Numbered from the stretch's first letter, positions 42,576 to 51,979 are shown. The stretch: DNA of 64,000 nucleotides from Streptomyces sp. CB00455 (GCF_001905445.1 NZ_LIVQ01000001.1:558001-622000); one strand, 5' to 3'. The notes: generated by a model not told the origin, from the sequence alone. Made by a program: numbers and translations.

Positions 42576-43955
42576 ATGGACGAACCGGGCGTCATCGGCC
42601 GCAGGGTTCAGCGGATGCGCGGCGAACGAGGCCTGACGCAAAAGCAGTTGGCTGAGCCGGCCTACACACCCGCCTACGTGTCGACCCTGGAGTCGGGCAA
42701 GGTCCGCCCCTCCGAGGCGGCGCTGCGCTTCCTCGCCGGCCGCCTGGGCACCTCGTACGAGGAGCTGGCGACGGGGCGCCCCGCCCACCTGGCCACCGAA
42801 CTGCGGCTCGCCCTCGCCGACGCCCAGCAGACCCTGGCCACCGGCGCGGCCGACGAGGCCGCCGTCCGCTACCGGCAGCTGCTCGACGAGGCGGAGGACC
42901 TCACGCTGGTGCCCGAGCAGGCCGAGGCGCTGCTAGGGCTGGGGGACTGCGCCCTGGAATCCGGGGAACTCACCCTCGCGATCACTCACTTCGAGGCCGC
43001 GGAGCGCCTCCTGGCGGACGAGCCGCTCCCCCGCCGGGCCCGCCCGATCCGCGGTCGCGCCGTCGCTCACCTGCTCACGGGCGAGCTGCGCTACGCCTGC
43101 TACCTGCTGGAGTCCACCATCGACGAACTGGGGACGAGCGGACTGGCGGACCCGGAGGCGCTGGTCCTGCTCTACGCCGCGGTGATCGGCCCGTACATCG
43201 ACATGGGCGCGCACGCCCGCGCCGCCCACGCGGCCGAGCTCGCCCTCGCGCTGGCCCCGCAGGTCAGCGATCCGGCGCTGGTGGCGGGCATGCACCGGCA
43301 GGTGGCGCGGACGTTCCTCGCCGAGGGCCGGGTGGCCGATGCCGACGCCTCGCTCGCCAAGGCGCAGTCGATCTACGGGCAGCTGCGCTTGCGGGCCGAT
43401 CTCGCCCAGTGCCACTGGATGCGCGGCTACGTGCAGGCCCAGAACGGCGAACTGGAGGTGGCGGAGCGGGAGCTGCGCACGGCCCGGGAGATGCTGTCCG
43501 CCCGGCGTGCCGCCCTGTACACGGCACAGGTCGAGGTCGAGCTGGCCGACGTGCTGCGCCGGCTCGGCCGGTACGGAGAGGCCGCGGAGCTGCTCGCGGG
43601 GGTGCTGGAGCTCGGGGACCGGCACGGCGCCGTGCACGCGGGCGGCGCGCACCGGCTCCTCGGCCTGATGGCCGAGGAGCGCGGCGAGCCGGAAGCCGCC
43701 GAGGAGCACTACGTGCAGGCACTGGCCCTGCTGGAGCGCAGCGGGGCCACGGGCGACCTCGCCGACCTGTGCAGACTGCTGGGCGACCTGCTGCGCCGCA
43801 CCGGGCGGACCGAGGCGGCCCTGGACGCCTACCGCACCGGTCTCGGCCACCGGGCGGCTCCGGGCACGACCACGCTGGGCCCGGCGCCCGCCGCGCCCGC
43901 GTTCCGGCCGGGCGGGGTCAGTGGTTCTCGGTGGGTCGGAGGTCGCGCGACATGA
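42576..43955 (+). CDS. XRE-family regulator with TPR domain
   Basis: A 459-residue protein. Residues 6-65 are an XRE helix-turn-helix (RRVQRMRGERGLTQKQLAEP, then YTPAYVSTLESGKVRPSEAA). The remaining 380 residues are tetratricopeptide helices, for example AEALLGLGDCALESGELTLA. HTH-TPR proteins of this type in Gram-positives often sense a peptide. The divergent gene is the M64 peptidase, a plausible target. ATG follows AGGGGG. Confidence 0.87.
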   Translation: MDEPGVIGRRVQRMRGERGLTQKQLAEPAYTPAYVSTLESGKVRPSEAALRFLAGRLGTSYEELATGRPAHLATELRLALADAQQTLATGAADEAAVRYRQLLDEAEDLTLVPEQAEALLGLGDCALESGELTLAITHFEAAERLLADEPLPRRARPIRGRAVAHLLTGELRYACYLLESTIDELGTSGLADPEALVLLYAAVIGPYIDMGAHARAAHAAELALALAPQVSDPALVAGMHRQVARTFLAEGRVADADASLAKAQSIYGQLRLRADLAQCHWMRGYVQAQNGELEVAERELRTAREMLSARRAALYTAQVEVELADVLRRLGRYGEAAELLAGVLELGDRHGAVHAGGAHRLLGLMAEERGEPEAAEEHYVQALALLERSGATGDLADLCRLLGDLLRRTGRTEAALDAYRTGLGHRAAPGTTTLGPAPAAPAFRPGGVSGSRWVGGRAT

Positions 43956-44193
43956 GCGCCCCGGTGGTGGCCGCAAGACGCAGTGGCCTCCCTCGGCCGG
44001 TCCGCGGCGCGATCCGCGGCGGGGAGGGCCGCGCGGCGAGCTGCCGCCCTATGGGACCTGGCACTCGGCGGGTCGGGCGCGGGGTCCACGGCGGCGCGTT
44101 CCACGCCCCCGCGGCGGGGCCGCGCCGGGCATGAGCAGGGAAGACCCGGGTAAAGGGCTGGCATATGAACACACCGCAGGGGAGGGTCACACG

Positions 44194-44691
44194 ATGACGG
44201 ACGGCAGGGACGCCGTGCGGGGCGACGGCAGGGACGAGAGCGAGGAGGAACGCGCGGACCGGCGGTGGCAGGAGCTGATCCAGGAGATACGCGTCGCCCA
44301 GACCGGCGTGCAGATCCTCTTCGGCTTCCTGCTCACCGTCGTCTTCACCCCGCACTTCGAGGGCCTGCCCCAGACGGACAAGACGCTCTACATCGTCACC
44401 GTCGTCCTCGCGTCACTGGCGACGGGCGCGCTGATCGGGCCGGTCGCCTTCCACCGCATCGTCTCGGGCCGCCACATCAAACCGCAGGCGGTCGCCTGGG
44501 CCTCGCGGATGACGTTCGTCGGCATCGTCCTGCTGCTGGCCACCCTCACCGCAGCCCTTTTCCTGGTGCTGCGGGTGGCCATGCACAACGCCGTCGTGCC
44601 GTACCTGGTGGCCGGTGTACTGGCGTGGTACCTGACGTGCTGGTTCGCCCTGCCGCTGTGGGCGCGCGCCCGCTACACCCGGCAGGACTAG
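44194..44691 (+). CDS. DUF6328 membrane protein
   Basis: A 165-residue protein with an acidic N-terminus and four membrane helices. QELIQEIRVAQTGVQILFGF is the family signature as I know it. ATG at 44194 follows GGAGG; a longer frame to 43921 is open but its composition is non-coding (238 bases with no other gene). Function unknown. Confidence 0.83.
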   Translation: MTDGRDAVRGDGRDESEEERADRRWQELIQEIRVAQTGVQILFGFLLTVVFTPHFEGLPQTDKTLYIVTVVLASLATGALIGPVAFHRIVSGRHIKPQAVAWASRMTFVGIVLLLATLTAALFLVLRVAMHNAVVPYLVAGVLAWYLTCWFALPLWARARYTRQD

Positions 44692-44723
44692 CGGGTACCT
44701 GCCACGGGTGGCGGGAACCTGCT
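44690..44723. terminator. Possible bidirectional terminator
   Basis: An imperfect 16-bp stem (AGCGGGTACCTGCCAC, 13 of 16 paired) with a two-base loop lies exactly between the two convergent stop codons. Confidence 0.45.
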
Positions 44724-44973
44724 ACGCGCCGGGCTCCTCCCCCGTACGGGCCCGGGCGCCCGAGCGGGTACGGCCGGCGAGCGGGGCCCGCTCGGGGTGG
44801 CGGCGTACGTACTCGTGCTCCAGCTCGTTCATCCGCCGCGTGTGGGTGACCAGGGCGTCGTCCGATCCGTGCAGCAGGGTCTCGTGACGCGTGCGGTGGA
44901 TGGCCTCCAGCTCCTTGAGCAGGCGGCCCTCCTCCAGATTCCGCGCCGCCGGACCGCCGTCGTGCTCCGTCAT
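44722..44973 (-). CDS. DUF6158 family protein
   Basis: An 83-residue soluble protein: LLKELEAIHRTRHETLLHGS then DALVTHTRRMNELEHEYVRR, ending in a basic GRTRSGARAR tail. This is a small actinobacterial family. ATG at 44973 follows GGAGGAGGTG. It is co-oriented with and 98 bases downstream of hypE, but has its own strong ribosome site and is probably not part of hydrogenase maturation. Confidence 0.78.
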   Translation of the reverse strand: MTEHDGGPAARNLEEGRLLKELEAIHRTRHETLLHGSDDALVTHTRRMNELEHEYVRRHPERAPLAGRTRSGARARTGEEPGA

Positions 44974-45071
44974 GGCACGCACACCTCCTCCGCGCTGGGG
45001 TCGGCCCTGGGCGAAGCGGCCCTCCGCCTCCATCATCCACCGCGCCGGGCGCTTCGTCCCGGTCGGGCGGC

Positions 45072-46133
45072 TCAGCAGATGCGCGGCAGCTGCTCCCCGA
45101 TCGGCAGGTCGACCACTCTGGTGCCGCCGAGGCCGGTGCGGGCCACGACCATCCCGGGGTGGTCGGCGACGGCTTCGCCGATCACCGCCGCGCGGCGCCC
45201 CAGCGGGTGGGCGCGCAGGGCGTCGAGGACGGCGTCGGCGTGCTCGCGGGGGACGAAGGCGACCAGCTTGCCCTCGTTGGCCACGTAGAACGGATCGAGG
45301 CCGAGGATCGCGCAGGCGTTGGCGACGGCGGAGGGGACCGGCACCCGGCCCTCCTGGATGACGACACCGGTCCCCGACGCGACGGCGATCTCGTTCAGGG
45401 AGGCCGCCAGCCCGCCGCGGGTCGGGTCGCGCAGCACGTGGAGGTCCGGGGTGACGGCGAGCATGCTCTGGACGAGACCGCCCAGCGGCGCGCAGTCGCT
45501 CTCGATGTCGACCCCGAACTCCAGGCCCTCGCGGACGCTCATGATCGCCACTCCGTGGAGGCCGATCTCGCCGCTGACGATCACGACGTCGCCGGGGACC
45601 ACGCGCTGGGGGCGCAGGTCCACCCCGTCCGGGATGAGCCCGATGCCGGCGGTGTTGACGTAGATGCCGTCGCCGTGGCCCGCCTCGACGACCTTGGTGT
45701 CGCCGGTGGCCACCTCCACGCCGGCGGCCCGCGCGGCGGCGCCGAGTGCCTCGGCCACGCGCGCCACCACGGAGACCTCGACGCCCTCTTCGAGGATGAA
45801 GCCGCAGGACAGGTAGGCGGCCTGGGCCCCGCTCATGGCCAGGTCGTTGACCGTGCCGTTGACCGCCAGGTCGCCGATGCTGCCGCCCGGGAAGAACAGC
45901 GGGCGCACGACGTAGGAGTCGGTGGAGAAGGCCAGGCGGACACCGCCCAGGGACACGGCCGCGGAGTCCCCGAGCTGTGCCAGCACCTCACCGCCGAAGG
46001 CGGGGGCGAAGAGGTGCTCGACCAGCTCGGCCGAGAGCGCCCCGCCGCCCCCGTGGCCCATCACCACACGGGGACGGTCGCGCAGGGGGGCCGGGCAGGT
46101 CCAGCCGGTGATGTCGAGTGCGGTCTCAGACAA
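45072..46133 (-). CDS. hypE: Hydrogenase maturation protein HypE
   Basis: A 353-residue AIR-synthase-like ATPase. [18 protein letters not shown] is the family opening, and it ends ...GEQLPRIC, so the C-terminal cysteine that carries the carbamoyl group and is dehydrated to thiocyanate is present. HypE donates cyanide to the HypC-HypD iron. The start is a TTG overlapping the hypD stop by eight bases. It is the last gene of the operon. Confidence 0.96.
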   Translation of the reverse strand: MSETALDITGWTCPAPLRDRPRVVMGHGGGGALSAELVEHLFAPAFGGEVLAQLGDSAAVSLGGVRLAFSTDSYVVRPLFFPGGSIGDLAVNGTVNDLAMSGAQAAYLSCGFILEEGVEVSVVARVAEALGAAARAAGVEVATGDTKVVEAGHGDGIYVNTAGIGLIPDGVDLRPQRVVPGDVVIVSGEIGLHGVAIMSVREGLEFGVDIESDCAPLGGLVQSMLAVTPDLHVLRDPTRGGLAASLNEIAVASGTGVVIQEGRVPVPSAVANACAILGLDPFYVANEGKLVAFVPREHADAVLDALRAHPLGRRAAVIGEAVADHPGMVVARTGLGGTRVVDLPIGEQLPRIC

Positions 46134-47271
46134 CGGGGCTCGCCTCCAGCGGTGCGGCGGTACCGGCCTTCGGGGCCGGGGTGAGTTCCAGTCGGCGGTA
46201 GAGGTAGTACGCGGCGCACGCGCCCTCGCTGGAGACCATGGTGGCGCCGAGCGGGCTGCGCGGGGTGCACAGGGTGCCGAAGGCCTCGCACTCGTGCGGC
46301 TTGATCAGTCCCTGGAGGACTTCGCCGCTGCGGCACGCCGCGGGCTCGCGGGTGTTGATGCCGGACACCTGGAAACGATGCTCGGCGTCGTACTCCCGGT
46401 AGCGGTCCGACAGCCGCCAGCCGCTGTCGGGGATGGTTCCGATGCCCCGCCAGGCGCGGTCGGTGACCTCGAAGACGTCCCGCAGCATGGCGAGCGCGGC
46501 CGGGTTGCCCTCAGGGCGCACGGCGCGCGCGTAGGCGTTGTCCACGGTGTGCTCGCCGCGCTCCAGCTGGTACACGGCCCGCCGTACGCCTTCGAGGATG
46601 TCGAGCGGCTCGAAGCCCGTCACCACGATCGGCACCCGGTGGCGCTCCGCCAGCTCCGGGTACTCCCCCGTCCCCATCACGCTGCACACGTGCCCGGCGG
46701 CCAGGAAGCCCTGGACCCGGCAGCTCGGCGACCGCATGATCGCCTCGATGGCGGGGGGAACGCGGACATGGGACACCAGCAGGCTGAAGTTGGGGATGCC
46801 GAGCTTCTTCGCCTGGTACACCGTCATCGCGTTGGGCGGCGCGGTGGTCTCGAAGCCGATGCCGAAGAAGACCACCTCGCGCCGCGGGTTCTGCTGCGCG
46901 ATGTTCAGCGCGTCGAGCGGTGAGTAGACGACCCGTACGTCCCCGCCCTCGCTGCGCACCTGGAAGAGGTCGCGGCCGGTGCCCGGCACGCGCAGCATGT
47001 CGCCGAAGGAACAGAAGATCACCTCGGGACGGGAGGCGATCTCCAGGGCTTTGTCGATGACCTCCAGCGGGGTGACGCACACCGGACAGCCCGGTCCGTG
47101 GATCAGCTCCACCAGGTCCGGCAGCAGCTGGTCGATGCCGTGCCGGATGATGGTGTGCGTCTGGCCGCCGCAGACCTCCATCAGGGCCCAGGGACGGGTC
47201 ACGGTGGCGTGGATGTCGTCGAGCAGGCGGCGGGCGAGCTCGGGGTCCTGGAACTCCTCGATGTACTTCAC
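46126..47271 (-). CDS. hypD: Hydrogenase maturation protein HypD
   Basis: A 381-residue protein with all HypD signatures: [62 protein letters not shown] and [14 protein letters not shown], containing the [4Fe-4S] and iron-binding cysteines. With HypC it forms the scaffold for the Fe(CN)2CO unit. GTG start overlaps the hypC stop (GTGA). Confidence 0.96.
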   Translation of the reverse strand: MKYIEEFQDPELARRLLDDIHATVTRPWALMEVCGGQTHTIIRHGIDQLLPDLVELIHGPGCPVCVTPLEVIDKALEIASRPEVIFCSFGDMLRVPGTGRDLFQVRSEGGDVRVVYSPLDALNIAQQNPRREVVFFGIGFETTAPPNAMTVYQAKKLGIPNFSLLVSHVRVPPAIEAIMRSPSCRVQGFLAAGHVCSVMGTGEYPELAERHRVPIVVTGFEPLDILEGVRRAVYQLERGEHTVDNAYARAVRPEGNPAALAMLRDVFEVTDRAWRGIGTIPDSGWRLSDRYREYDAEHRFQVSGINTREPAACRSGEVLQGLIKPHECEAFGTLCTPRSPLGATMVSSEGACAAYYLYRRLELTPAPKAGTAAPLEASPVV

Positions 47272-47618
47272 TTCTGGGCCTCCTCCTGCCGGATCGGCGT
47301 GTGCGGTGCCTTGTGCTCCGGGTCGTCCGCGAAGGGCCACTCCCCGCCTCCGGCCGCCGCGGCCGCCTCCCAGGGATCGCCGAACTCCTCCTGGAGCATG
47401 CCGAGCTGGGCGAAGAGGTCGAGGGTCTGCCGGGCGGACTCCTCGTCCAGGCGCTGGAGGGCGAAGCCGACGTGCACGATGGCGTACTCGCCCACCTGGA
47501 GGTCCGGCAGGTACTCCAGGCACACCTCCTTCTGTACGCCGCCGAAGTCGACGGTCGCCATGCGGGTGCCGTCCCTCTCCCCGATGTCAAGCACTCGGCC
47601 GGGTACCGCCAGGCACAT
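47268..47618 (-). CDS. hypC: Hydrogenase maturation chaperone HypC, with C-terminal extension
   Basis: Starts [12 protein letters not shown], with the essential Cys2. The OB-fold core ends near [17 protein letters not shown]; about 35 further residues ([20 protein letters not shown] and beyond) extend past the usual length of about 80-90. HypC carries iron with HypD and delivers it to the large subunit. ATG follows GAGGAG. It overlaps the hypF 3' end by 32 bases. Confidence 0.95.
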   Translation of the reverse strand: MCLAVPGRVLDIGERDGTRMATVDFGGVQKEVCLEYLPDLQVGEYAIVHVGFALQRLDEESARQTLDLFAQLGMLQEEFGDPWEAAAAAGGGEWPFADDPEHKAPHTPIRQEEAQK

Positions 47619-50010
47619 GGGTCTCTCCTCGCTGTGGTGGGTCTTCCGTGGCCTGCACCGCTGCCGCCACCATGAGCTGGCCGAGGGACAGGCCGCCGTC
47701 GTTCGGGGGGACGTGGGAGTGGCGCAGGACCGTGAAGCCGTCCTCACCCAGGCCGCGGGCACAGGCGCAGGACAGCAGGGTGTTGGCGAAGACGCCGCCG
47801 GTCAGGGCGACGGTGTCCAGGCCGTGGCGCTCGCGGGCCCGCCGGCACAGCGCGCCGACGAGCGCGGCCACGGCGGTGTGGAAGCGGAGGGCGATCACAG
47901 CGGCACAGGCGCCCGCGCGGAGGTCGGCCACCACCGCGGCCAGGACCGGGGCCGGATCGGCGACGACCGGACGGTCCCCGCCCTCCGGGGGCACGCGCAG
48001 GGCGAAGGCGTACGCGGATCCGGGCCCGGCGCCGGCCGCCGCGGAGGCGGCGCGCGTGCCGGGAACGGCGTGCGCGGCGGACTCCAGCTCGATGGCGGCC
48101 TGCGCCTCGTACCCGGAGTGGTGGCAGATGCCCGCCAGGGAGGAGACGGCGTCGAAGAGGCGGCCCATGGCGGAGGTGGGGACGCAGTTCAGGTTCCGCC
48201 CCAACTGGCGCTCCAGTACCCGTAGCTCGTCGGGCGGGCAGGCGGCGACACAGGGCAGGTCCGGGGTCCAGGCCAGGCCGGCGGCGCGCAGGTGGGACAG
48301 GGCCATGCGGTACGGACGCCGGACGGCGGCGTCCCCGCCCGGGAGGGGGACGTAGGCGAGGTGTGCCAAGCGGGTGAAGCCCGCGTAGTCGGCCAGGAGG
48401 AACTCGCCGCCCCAGACGGCGCCGTCGTCGCCGTAACCCGTGCCGTCGAAGGCGACGCCGATCACCTTGCGGCGTCCGTCCAGGCCGTGTTCGGCCATCG
48501 CCGAGGCGATGTGCGCGTGGTGGTGCTGCACACGGACCAGCGGGCGCCCCCCGGCGGCGCGCCGGGCCCACTGGCCCGAACGGTAGCCGGGGTGCCGGTC
48601 CGCGGCGAGCAGCGCGGGGGCGACGCCGGTGACGGACTCCAGCTGCCGCTCGGCGCGTTCGAAGGCGTACTGGGTGGAGAGGTCGTCCATGTCGCCGATG
48701 TGCGCGGACAGCCAGGCCCGGCGCCCCTCGCCCAGGCAGAAGGTGTTCTTCAGGTCCCCTCCCACGGCGAGGGCCGGGGGGACGGGCAGCGGGAGCGCGA
48801 GGGGCAGCGGGACGTAGCCGCGCGAGCGCCGTACGGTCAGCGGCTCGCCGTCGCAGACGCGGACCACCGAGTCGTCGCAGGGCACGTGGATCGGGCGGTC
48901 GTGGGTGAGCCAGGCGTCGGCCAGGGGCCCGAGCCGGTCCAGGGCCTCGTCGTCGTCGGTGACGATGGGCTCGCCGGAGAGGTTCCCGCTGGTCATGACG
49001 AGCAGACAGGGGCCGGGCGGGTCGCCGGGCAGGCCGAGCAGCAGGTGGTGCACGGGCGTGTACGGGAGCATCACACCGAGGTCGGGGCAGCGCGGGGCGA
49101 CCCCCTCGGCCAGGGCGTGCGCGGGGGCGTCCGCGTCGGCGCGGCGGCGCAGCAGCACGATCGGCCGGACGGGTCCGGTGAGCAGGGCCCGCTCGCGGGG
49201 GCCGGTGTGGACGAGGTGCTCGATGTCGGCGGGCTCGCGGGCCATCAGGGCGAACGGCTTGTCCCCGCGGCCCTTGCGGCGGCGCAGCTCGGCCACGGCG
49301 CCGGGGTGGCCGGCGTCGCAGGCCAGGTGGTAGCCGCCGAGGCCCTTGACGGCGAGGACGGCTCCGGCGGCCAGCAGGCGGCGGGCCTCCGCGACGGGGT
49401 CGGCCCCGGTCACCTCGCGCGGCGGGTGTCCGGAGAGGAGGCGCAGGCGGGGTCCGCAGGCGGGGCAGGCGACGGGCTGGGCGTGGAAGCGCCGGTCGGC
49501 CGGGTCGGCGTACTCGCGGGCGCAGTCGGGGCACATGGGGAAGCCGGCCATGGTGGTGTGGACGCGGTCGTACGGCAGTCCGGTGACGATGGTGAAGCGC
49601 GGCCCGCAGTGCGTGCAGGTGATGAAGGGGTGCCGGTGGCGGCGGTCGGCCGGGTCCGCGAGTTCGGCGAGGCAGTCGGCGCAGGTGGCGACGTCCGGGG
49701 AGATCAGGGTGCGGGCGGGACCCCCGGTGCGGGAGGCGACGATCGTGAAGCCGGCGCCGCCGGCGACCGGCATCTCGCAGTGGTCGACGGCGTCCACGAC
49801 GGCCAGGGGGGGCGCCTCCGCGGCGAGGCGCTCGCAGAACCGCGTCACGGCGTCGGGCGCGCCCTCGATCTCGGCGACGACCCCTTCGGGGGTGTTGGTG
49901 ACGTGCCCGGCGAGGCCGAGGCCGGTGGCACGGGTGTACACGTAGGGCCGGAAACCCACGCCCTGCACCACGCCGCGGACGGTGACCCGGCGGCGCTGGA
50001 CGGCCTCCAT
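47587..50010 (-). CDS. hypF: Carbamoyltransferase HypF
   Basis: An 807-residue HypF of normal architecture. It has an N-terminal acylphosphatase domain (VTVRGVVQGVGFRPYVYTRA), two zinc-finger pairs (CADC/CTHCGPRF and CPDC/CPACGPRL), a YrdC-like domain, and a Kae1-like domain with VQHHHAHIASAMAEHG and FDGTGYGDDGAVWGGEF. It makes carbamoyl-AMP from carbamoyl phosphate and loads HypE. The ATG shares a base with the hypB stop (TGATG). Confidence 0.96.
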   Translation of the reverse strand: MEAVQRRRVTVRGVVQGVGFRPYVYTRATGLGLAGHVTNTPEGVVAEIEGAPDAVTRFCERLAAEAPPLAVVDAVDHCEMPVAGGAGFTIVASRTGGPARTLISPDVATCADCLAELADPADRRHRHPFITCTHCGPRFTIVTGLPYDRVHTTMAGFPMCPDCAREYADPADRRFHAQPVACPACGPRLRLLSGHPPREVTGADPVAEARRLLAAGAVLAVKGLGGYHLACDAGHPGAVAELRRRKGRGDKPFALMAREPADIEHLVHTGPRERALLTGPVRPIVLLRRRADADAPAHALAEGVAPRCPDLGVMLPYTPVHHLLLGLPGDPPGPCLLVMTSGNLSGEPIVTDDDEALDRLGPLADAWLTHDRPIHVPCDDSVVRVCDGEPLTVRRSRGYVPLPLALPLPVPPALAVGGDLKNTFCLGEGRRAWLSAHIGDMDDLSTQYAFERAERQLESVTGVAPALLAADRHPGYRSGQWARRAAGGRPLVRVQHHHAHIASAMAEHGLDGRRKVIGVAFDGTGYGDDGAVWGGEFLLADYAGFTRLAHLAYVPLPGGDAAVRRPYRMALSHLRAAGLAWTPDLPCVAACPPDELRVLERQLGRNLNCVPTSAMGRLFDAVSSLAGICHHSGYEAQAAIELESAAHAVPGTRAASAAAGAGPGSAYAFALRVPPEGGDRPVVADPAPVLAAVVADLRAGACAAVIALRFHTAVAALVGALCRRARERHGLDTVALTGGVFANTLLSCACARGLGEDGFTVLRHSHVPPNDGGLSLGQLMVAAAVQATEDPPQRGETHVPGGTRPSA

Positions 50011-50846
50011 CAGGTTCGCACCATGGTGTGCGGGTGGTCGTGGCCGGGGTCGGGGCCGTCGCCCTCCGCGTCGCCGTCGCCGTGCTCGTGCTCGTCCTGA
50101 TCGCCGTCGCCGTGATCGTGGCCGTGGAGGTGCCCGTGGAGGTGCCCGTGGCCGTTCTGCCCTCGTGCCATGACCGGGGTGTGCGGCGTCCCGCCCGCGC
50201 CGACCGCCAAGGCACGCTCCAGCAGCACCCCCAGGCCCTCCCCCGCATGGGCGGAGGTCAGCACCACCTCCACACCGGGGTTGACGCGCTGCACGTTCGC
50301 CCGGAAGGACGCCTCGTCGAAGCCGACGGCTTCGGCGATGTCCGTCTTGGTCACCACCACCAGCTGGGCCAGGCCGAAGGCGGTCGGGTACTTCAGGGGC
50401 TTGTCCTCCCCTTCCGTCACCGAGGCGAGGACCACGCGCAGCGACTCCCCGAGGTCGTAGGAGGCCGGACAGACCAGGTTGCCCACGTTCTCCACGAAGA
50501 GGATCCGGGTGTCCCCGGGCAGCCAGCCGTCCAGGTGGCGGCCGAGCATCCCGGCCTCCAGGTGGCACAGCCCGTCGGTGAGCACCTGCTTGACCGGTAC
50601 TCCCGAACGGGAGAGGCGCACCGCGTCGTTCTCGGTGGCGAGGTCGGCGGTCAGCGCGGCGACCGGCACCCCGCGCTCACGGGCGAGGAGCAGTTCGCGC
50701 TCCAGCAGCGCGGTCTTGCCGCTGCCTGGGCTGGAGAGCAGATTGACGACCGCGGTTCCGCGTGCGGTGAGTTCGGCGCGCAGGGCGTGCGCGACCCCGT
50801 CGTTCTTGGCGAGCACCGCCTGCCGCAGATCGACCACTCGGCACAT
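50010..50846 (-). CDS. hypB: Nickel-insertion GTPase HypB with C-terminal His tail
   Basis: A 278-residue SIMIBI GTPase. The P-loop is LLSSPGSGKTALLE (Lys44); TADLATENDAVRLSRSGVPV, ILFVENVGNLVCP (metal-site Cys) and VVVTKTDIAEAVG complete the domain. The last 50 residues are His/Asp/Gly-rich (NGHGHLHGHLHGHDHGDG, then DEHEHGDGDAEG). In characterised HypB proteins such metal-storage stretches are usually at the N-terminus; here it is at the C-terminus. HypA starts upstream, 3 bases away. Confidence 0.96.
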   Translation of the reverse strand: MCRVVDLRQAVLAKNDGVAHALRAELTARGTAVVNLLSSPGSGKTALLERELLLARERGVPVAALTADLATENDAVRLSRSGVPVKQVLTDGLCHLEAGMLGRHLDGWLPGDTRILFVENVGNLVCPASYDLGESLRVVLASVTEGEDKPLKYPTAFGLAQLVVVTKTDIAEAVGFDEASFRANVQRVNPGVEVVLTSAHAGEGLGVLLERALAVGAGGTPHTPVMARGQNGHGHLHGHLHGHDHGDGDQDEHEHGDGDAEGDGPDPGHDHPHTMVRT

Positions 50847-50849
50847 GGT

Positions 50850-51245
50850 TCAGGCCTCCTCGGAGATCGGTTCACGGGTGGCGGCGCGGGCGGGGGCGTC
50901 TTCCCAGTCCACGCTGACGATCTGCAGCTCCCGGCCCGCGAGCAGTTCGACGTCGGTGGCCCGCCCGCAATCGGGGCAGCACAGTCCGGGGGGCATGCCC
51001 GTGGGCCATTCACGCGCGCACGCACCGCACCGGGCGCGGGCCGCCACCGTCTGGGTGTCGAGTGCGGCGCCTTCGAGCACCGTGCCGGCGCAGGCCAGTT
51101 CGAAGCAGAAGGCCAGGGCGTCGGGTACCACTCCGGCCAGCTCTCCGATCTGGAGCCTGACCGCGGTGACGGCGCTCGCACCACCGGCCCGGGCCGCTTC
51201 TTCCACCTGGCCGACGACGGCCATGGCGATCGACATCTCGTGCAT
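50850..51245 (-). CDS. hypA: Nickel metallochaperone HypA
   Basis: A 131-residue HypA. The N-terminal MHEMSIAMAVV holds the nickel ligand His2. The zinc site is made by two CxxC pairs (CGAC at 73-76, CPDC at 90-93). HypA passes nickel with HypB to the large subunit. The ribosome site GGACGGAG lies partly inside a strong hairpin (see 51252-51286). Confidence 0.95.
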   Translation of the reverse strand: MHEMSIAMAVVGQVEEAARAGGASAVTAVRLQIGELAGVVPDALAFCFELACAGTVLEGAALDTQTVAARARCGACAREWPTGMPPGLCCPDCGRATDVELLAGRELQIVSVDWEDAPARAATREPISEEA

Positions 51246-51251
51246 CGGACT

Positions 51252-51286
51252 CCGTCCTGCCGGGGCTCATTACACCGGCAGGACGG
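51252..51286 (-). promoter_or_regulatory. Hairpin over the hypA ribosome binding site
   Basis: A perfect 12-bp stem (CCGTCCTGCCGG / CCGGCAGGACGG) with an 11-base loop ends six bases before the hypA ATG on the transcribed strand. Its 3' arm contains GGACGG of the Shine-Dalgarno. It could limit hypA translation, or act as a partial terminator or processing site between structural/accessory genes and the hyp genes. Confidence 0.6.
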
Positions 51287-51356
51287 GGGCGGGGCGGGCG
51301 GGCACGCCGAGGCGCGGCACGCCCCTACGCCGTTCGGGTGGCGGGGCGGGCCGGGC

Positions 51357-51464
51357 TCACATCCGGGACATCCGCAGGTAGCGCTTGATGTCGGGGAGGA
51401 CCTGCATCAGGACGGCGACGAGGACGACGGCGGCCGCGGCCCCGCCGATGACGGTCTTCTTCAT
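51357..51464 (-). CDS. DUF6893 family small membrane protein
   Basis: A 35-residue protein: MKKTVIGGAAAAVVLVAVLM then QVLPDIKRYLRMSRM. One membrane helix and a basic C-terminus. It matches the actinobacterial DUF6893 small-protein pattern. Its ATG overlaps the maturation protease stop (ATGA), which is strong evidence that it is translated. Role unknown; a membrane tether for hydrogenase components is a possibility only. Confidence 0.85.
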   Translation of the reverse strand: MKKTVIGGAAAAVVLVAVLMQVLPDIKRYLRMSRM

Positions 51465-51979
51465 GGGGTTCTCCTCAGTTCGCGTAGGGGACTCGCGGCC
51501 TCGGGGCCGAGCAGCTCCAGGACCATGCGGACGGCCTGCGGGACGGCCGCGGCCACCGGCCCGCTCAGGCCGATGCCCTCCTCCACGCAGGCGGGTTCGC
51601 AGCCGACGACCAGGGTCCGCCGGGGCGGCGAGGTGCCGGTGCCGGCGCACAGGGTGCCCAGCAGCGCGAGGACGGCGTCGGGGGACATGTGGTGGCCGTC
51701 GAGGACGGCGCCGCCGGCCGGGGCGGCGCCGCGGCCGTCGGCCTCGATGAGGTAGAGCGTGCCGGGGGCGCCGCCGCGTGCGGTGGCGTCGACGAGGACG
51801 AGCGTGTCGTAGCCGTCGAGGAGCTGGTAGGCGAGGTGGACTCCGCGGACGCCGAAGTCCACCACCTCGACGCCGTCCGGGAGCGGGTGGGCGGACAGCT
51901 CGCGTACGGCCTCGACGCCGAAGCCGTCGTCGCCGAGGAAGACGTTGCCGATGCCCGCGACGAGCGTCCTGCCGCTCAC
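51461..51979 (-). CDS. Hydrogenase maturation protease (HyaD/HybD family)
   Basis: A 172-residue endopeptidase of the M52 fold. LVAGIGNVFLGDDGFGVEAV contains the nickel-sensing acidic site, and VEVVDFGVRGVHLAYQLLDG and LVLVDATARGG follow. It should cut the C-terminal extension of HhyL after nickel insertion. GTG overlaps the preceding stop by four bases. Confidence 0.92.
   Translation of the reverse strand: MSGRTLVAGIGNVFLGDDGFGVEAVRELSAHPLPDGVEVVDFGVRGVHLAYQLLDGYDTLVLVDATARGGAPGTLYLIEADGRGAAPAGGAVLDGHHMSPDAVLALLGTLCAGTGTSPPRRTLVVGCEPACVEEGIGLSGPVAAAVPQAVRMVLELLGPEAASPLRELRRTP

Noticed and set aside
43921..44193. N-terminal extension of the DUF6328 protein
   Set aside because: The extra 91 residues are Arg/Gly/Pro-rich with no ribosome site, whereas ATG 44194 has GGAGG at correct spacing.
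45159..50100. Long plus-strand frames across the hyp genes
   Set aside because: All are opposite well-identified HypE, HypD and HypF genes and show Gly/Arg/Val shadow composition.
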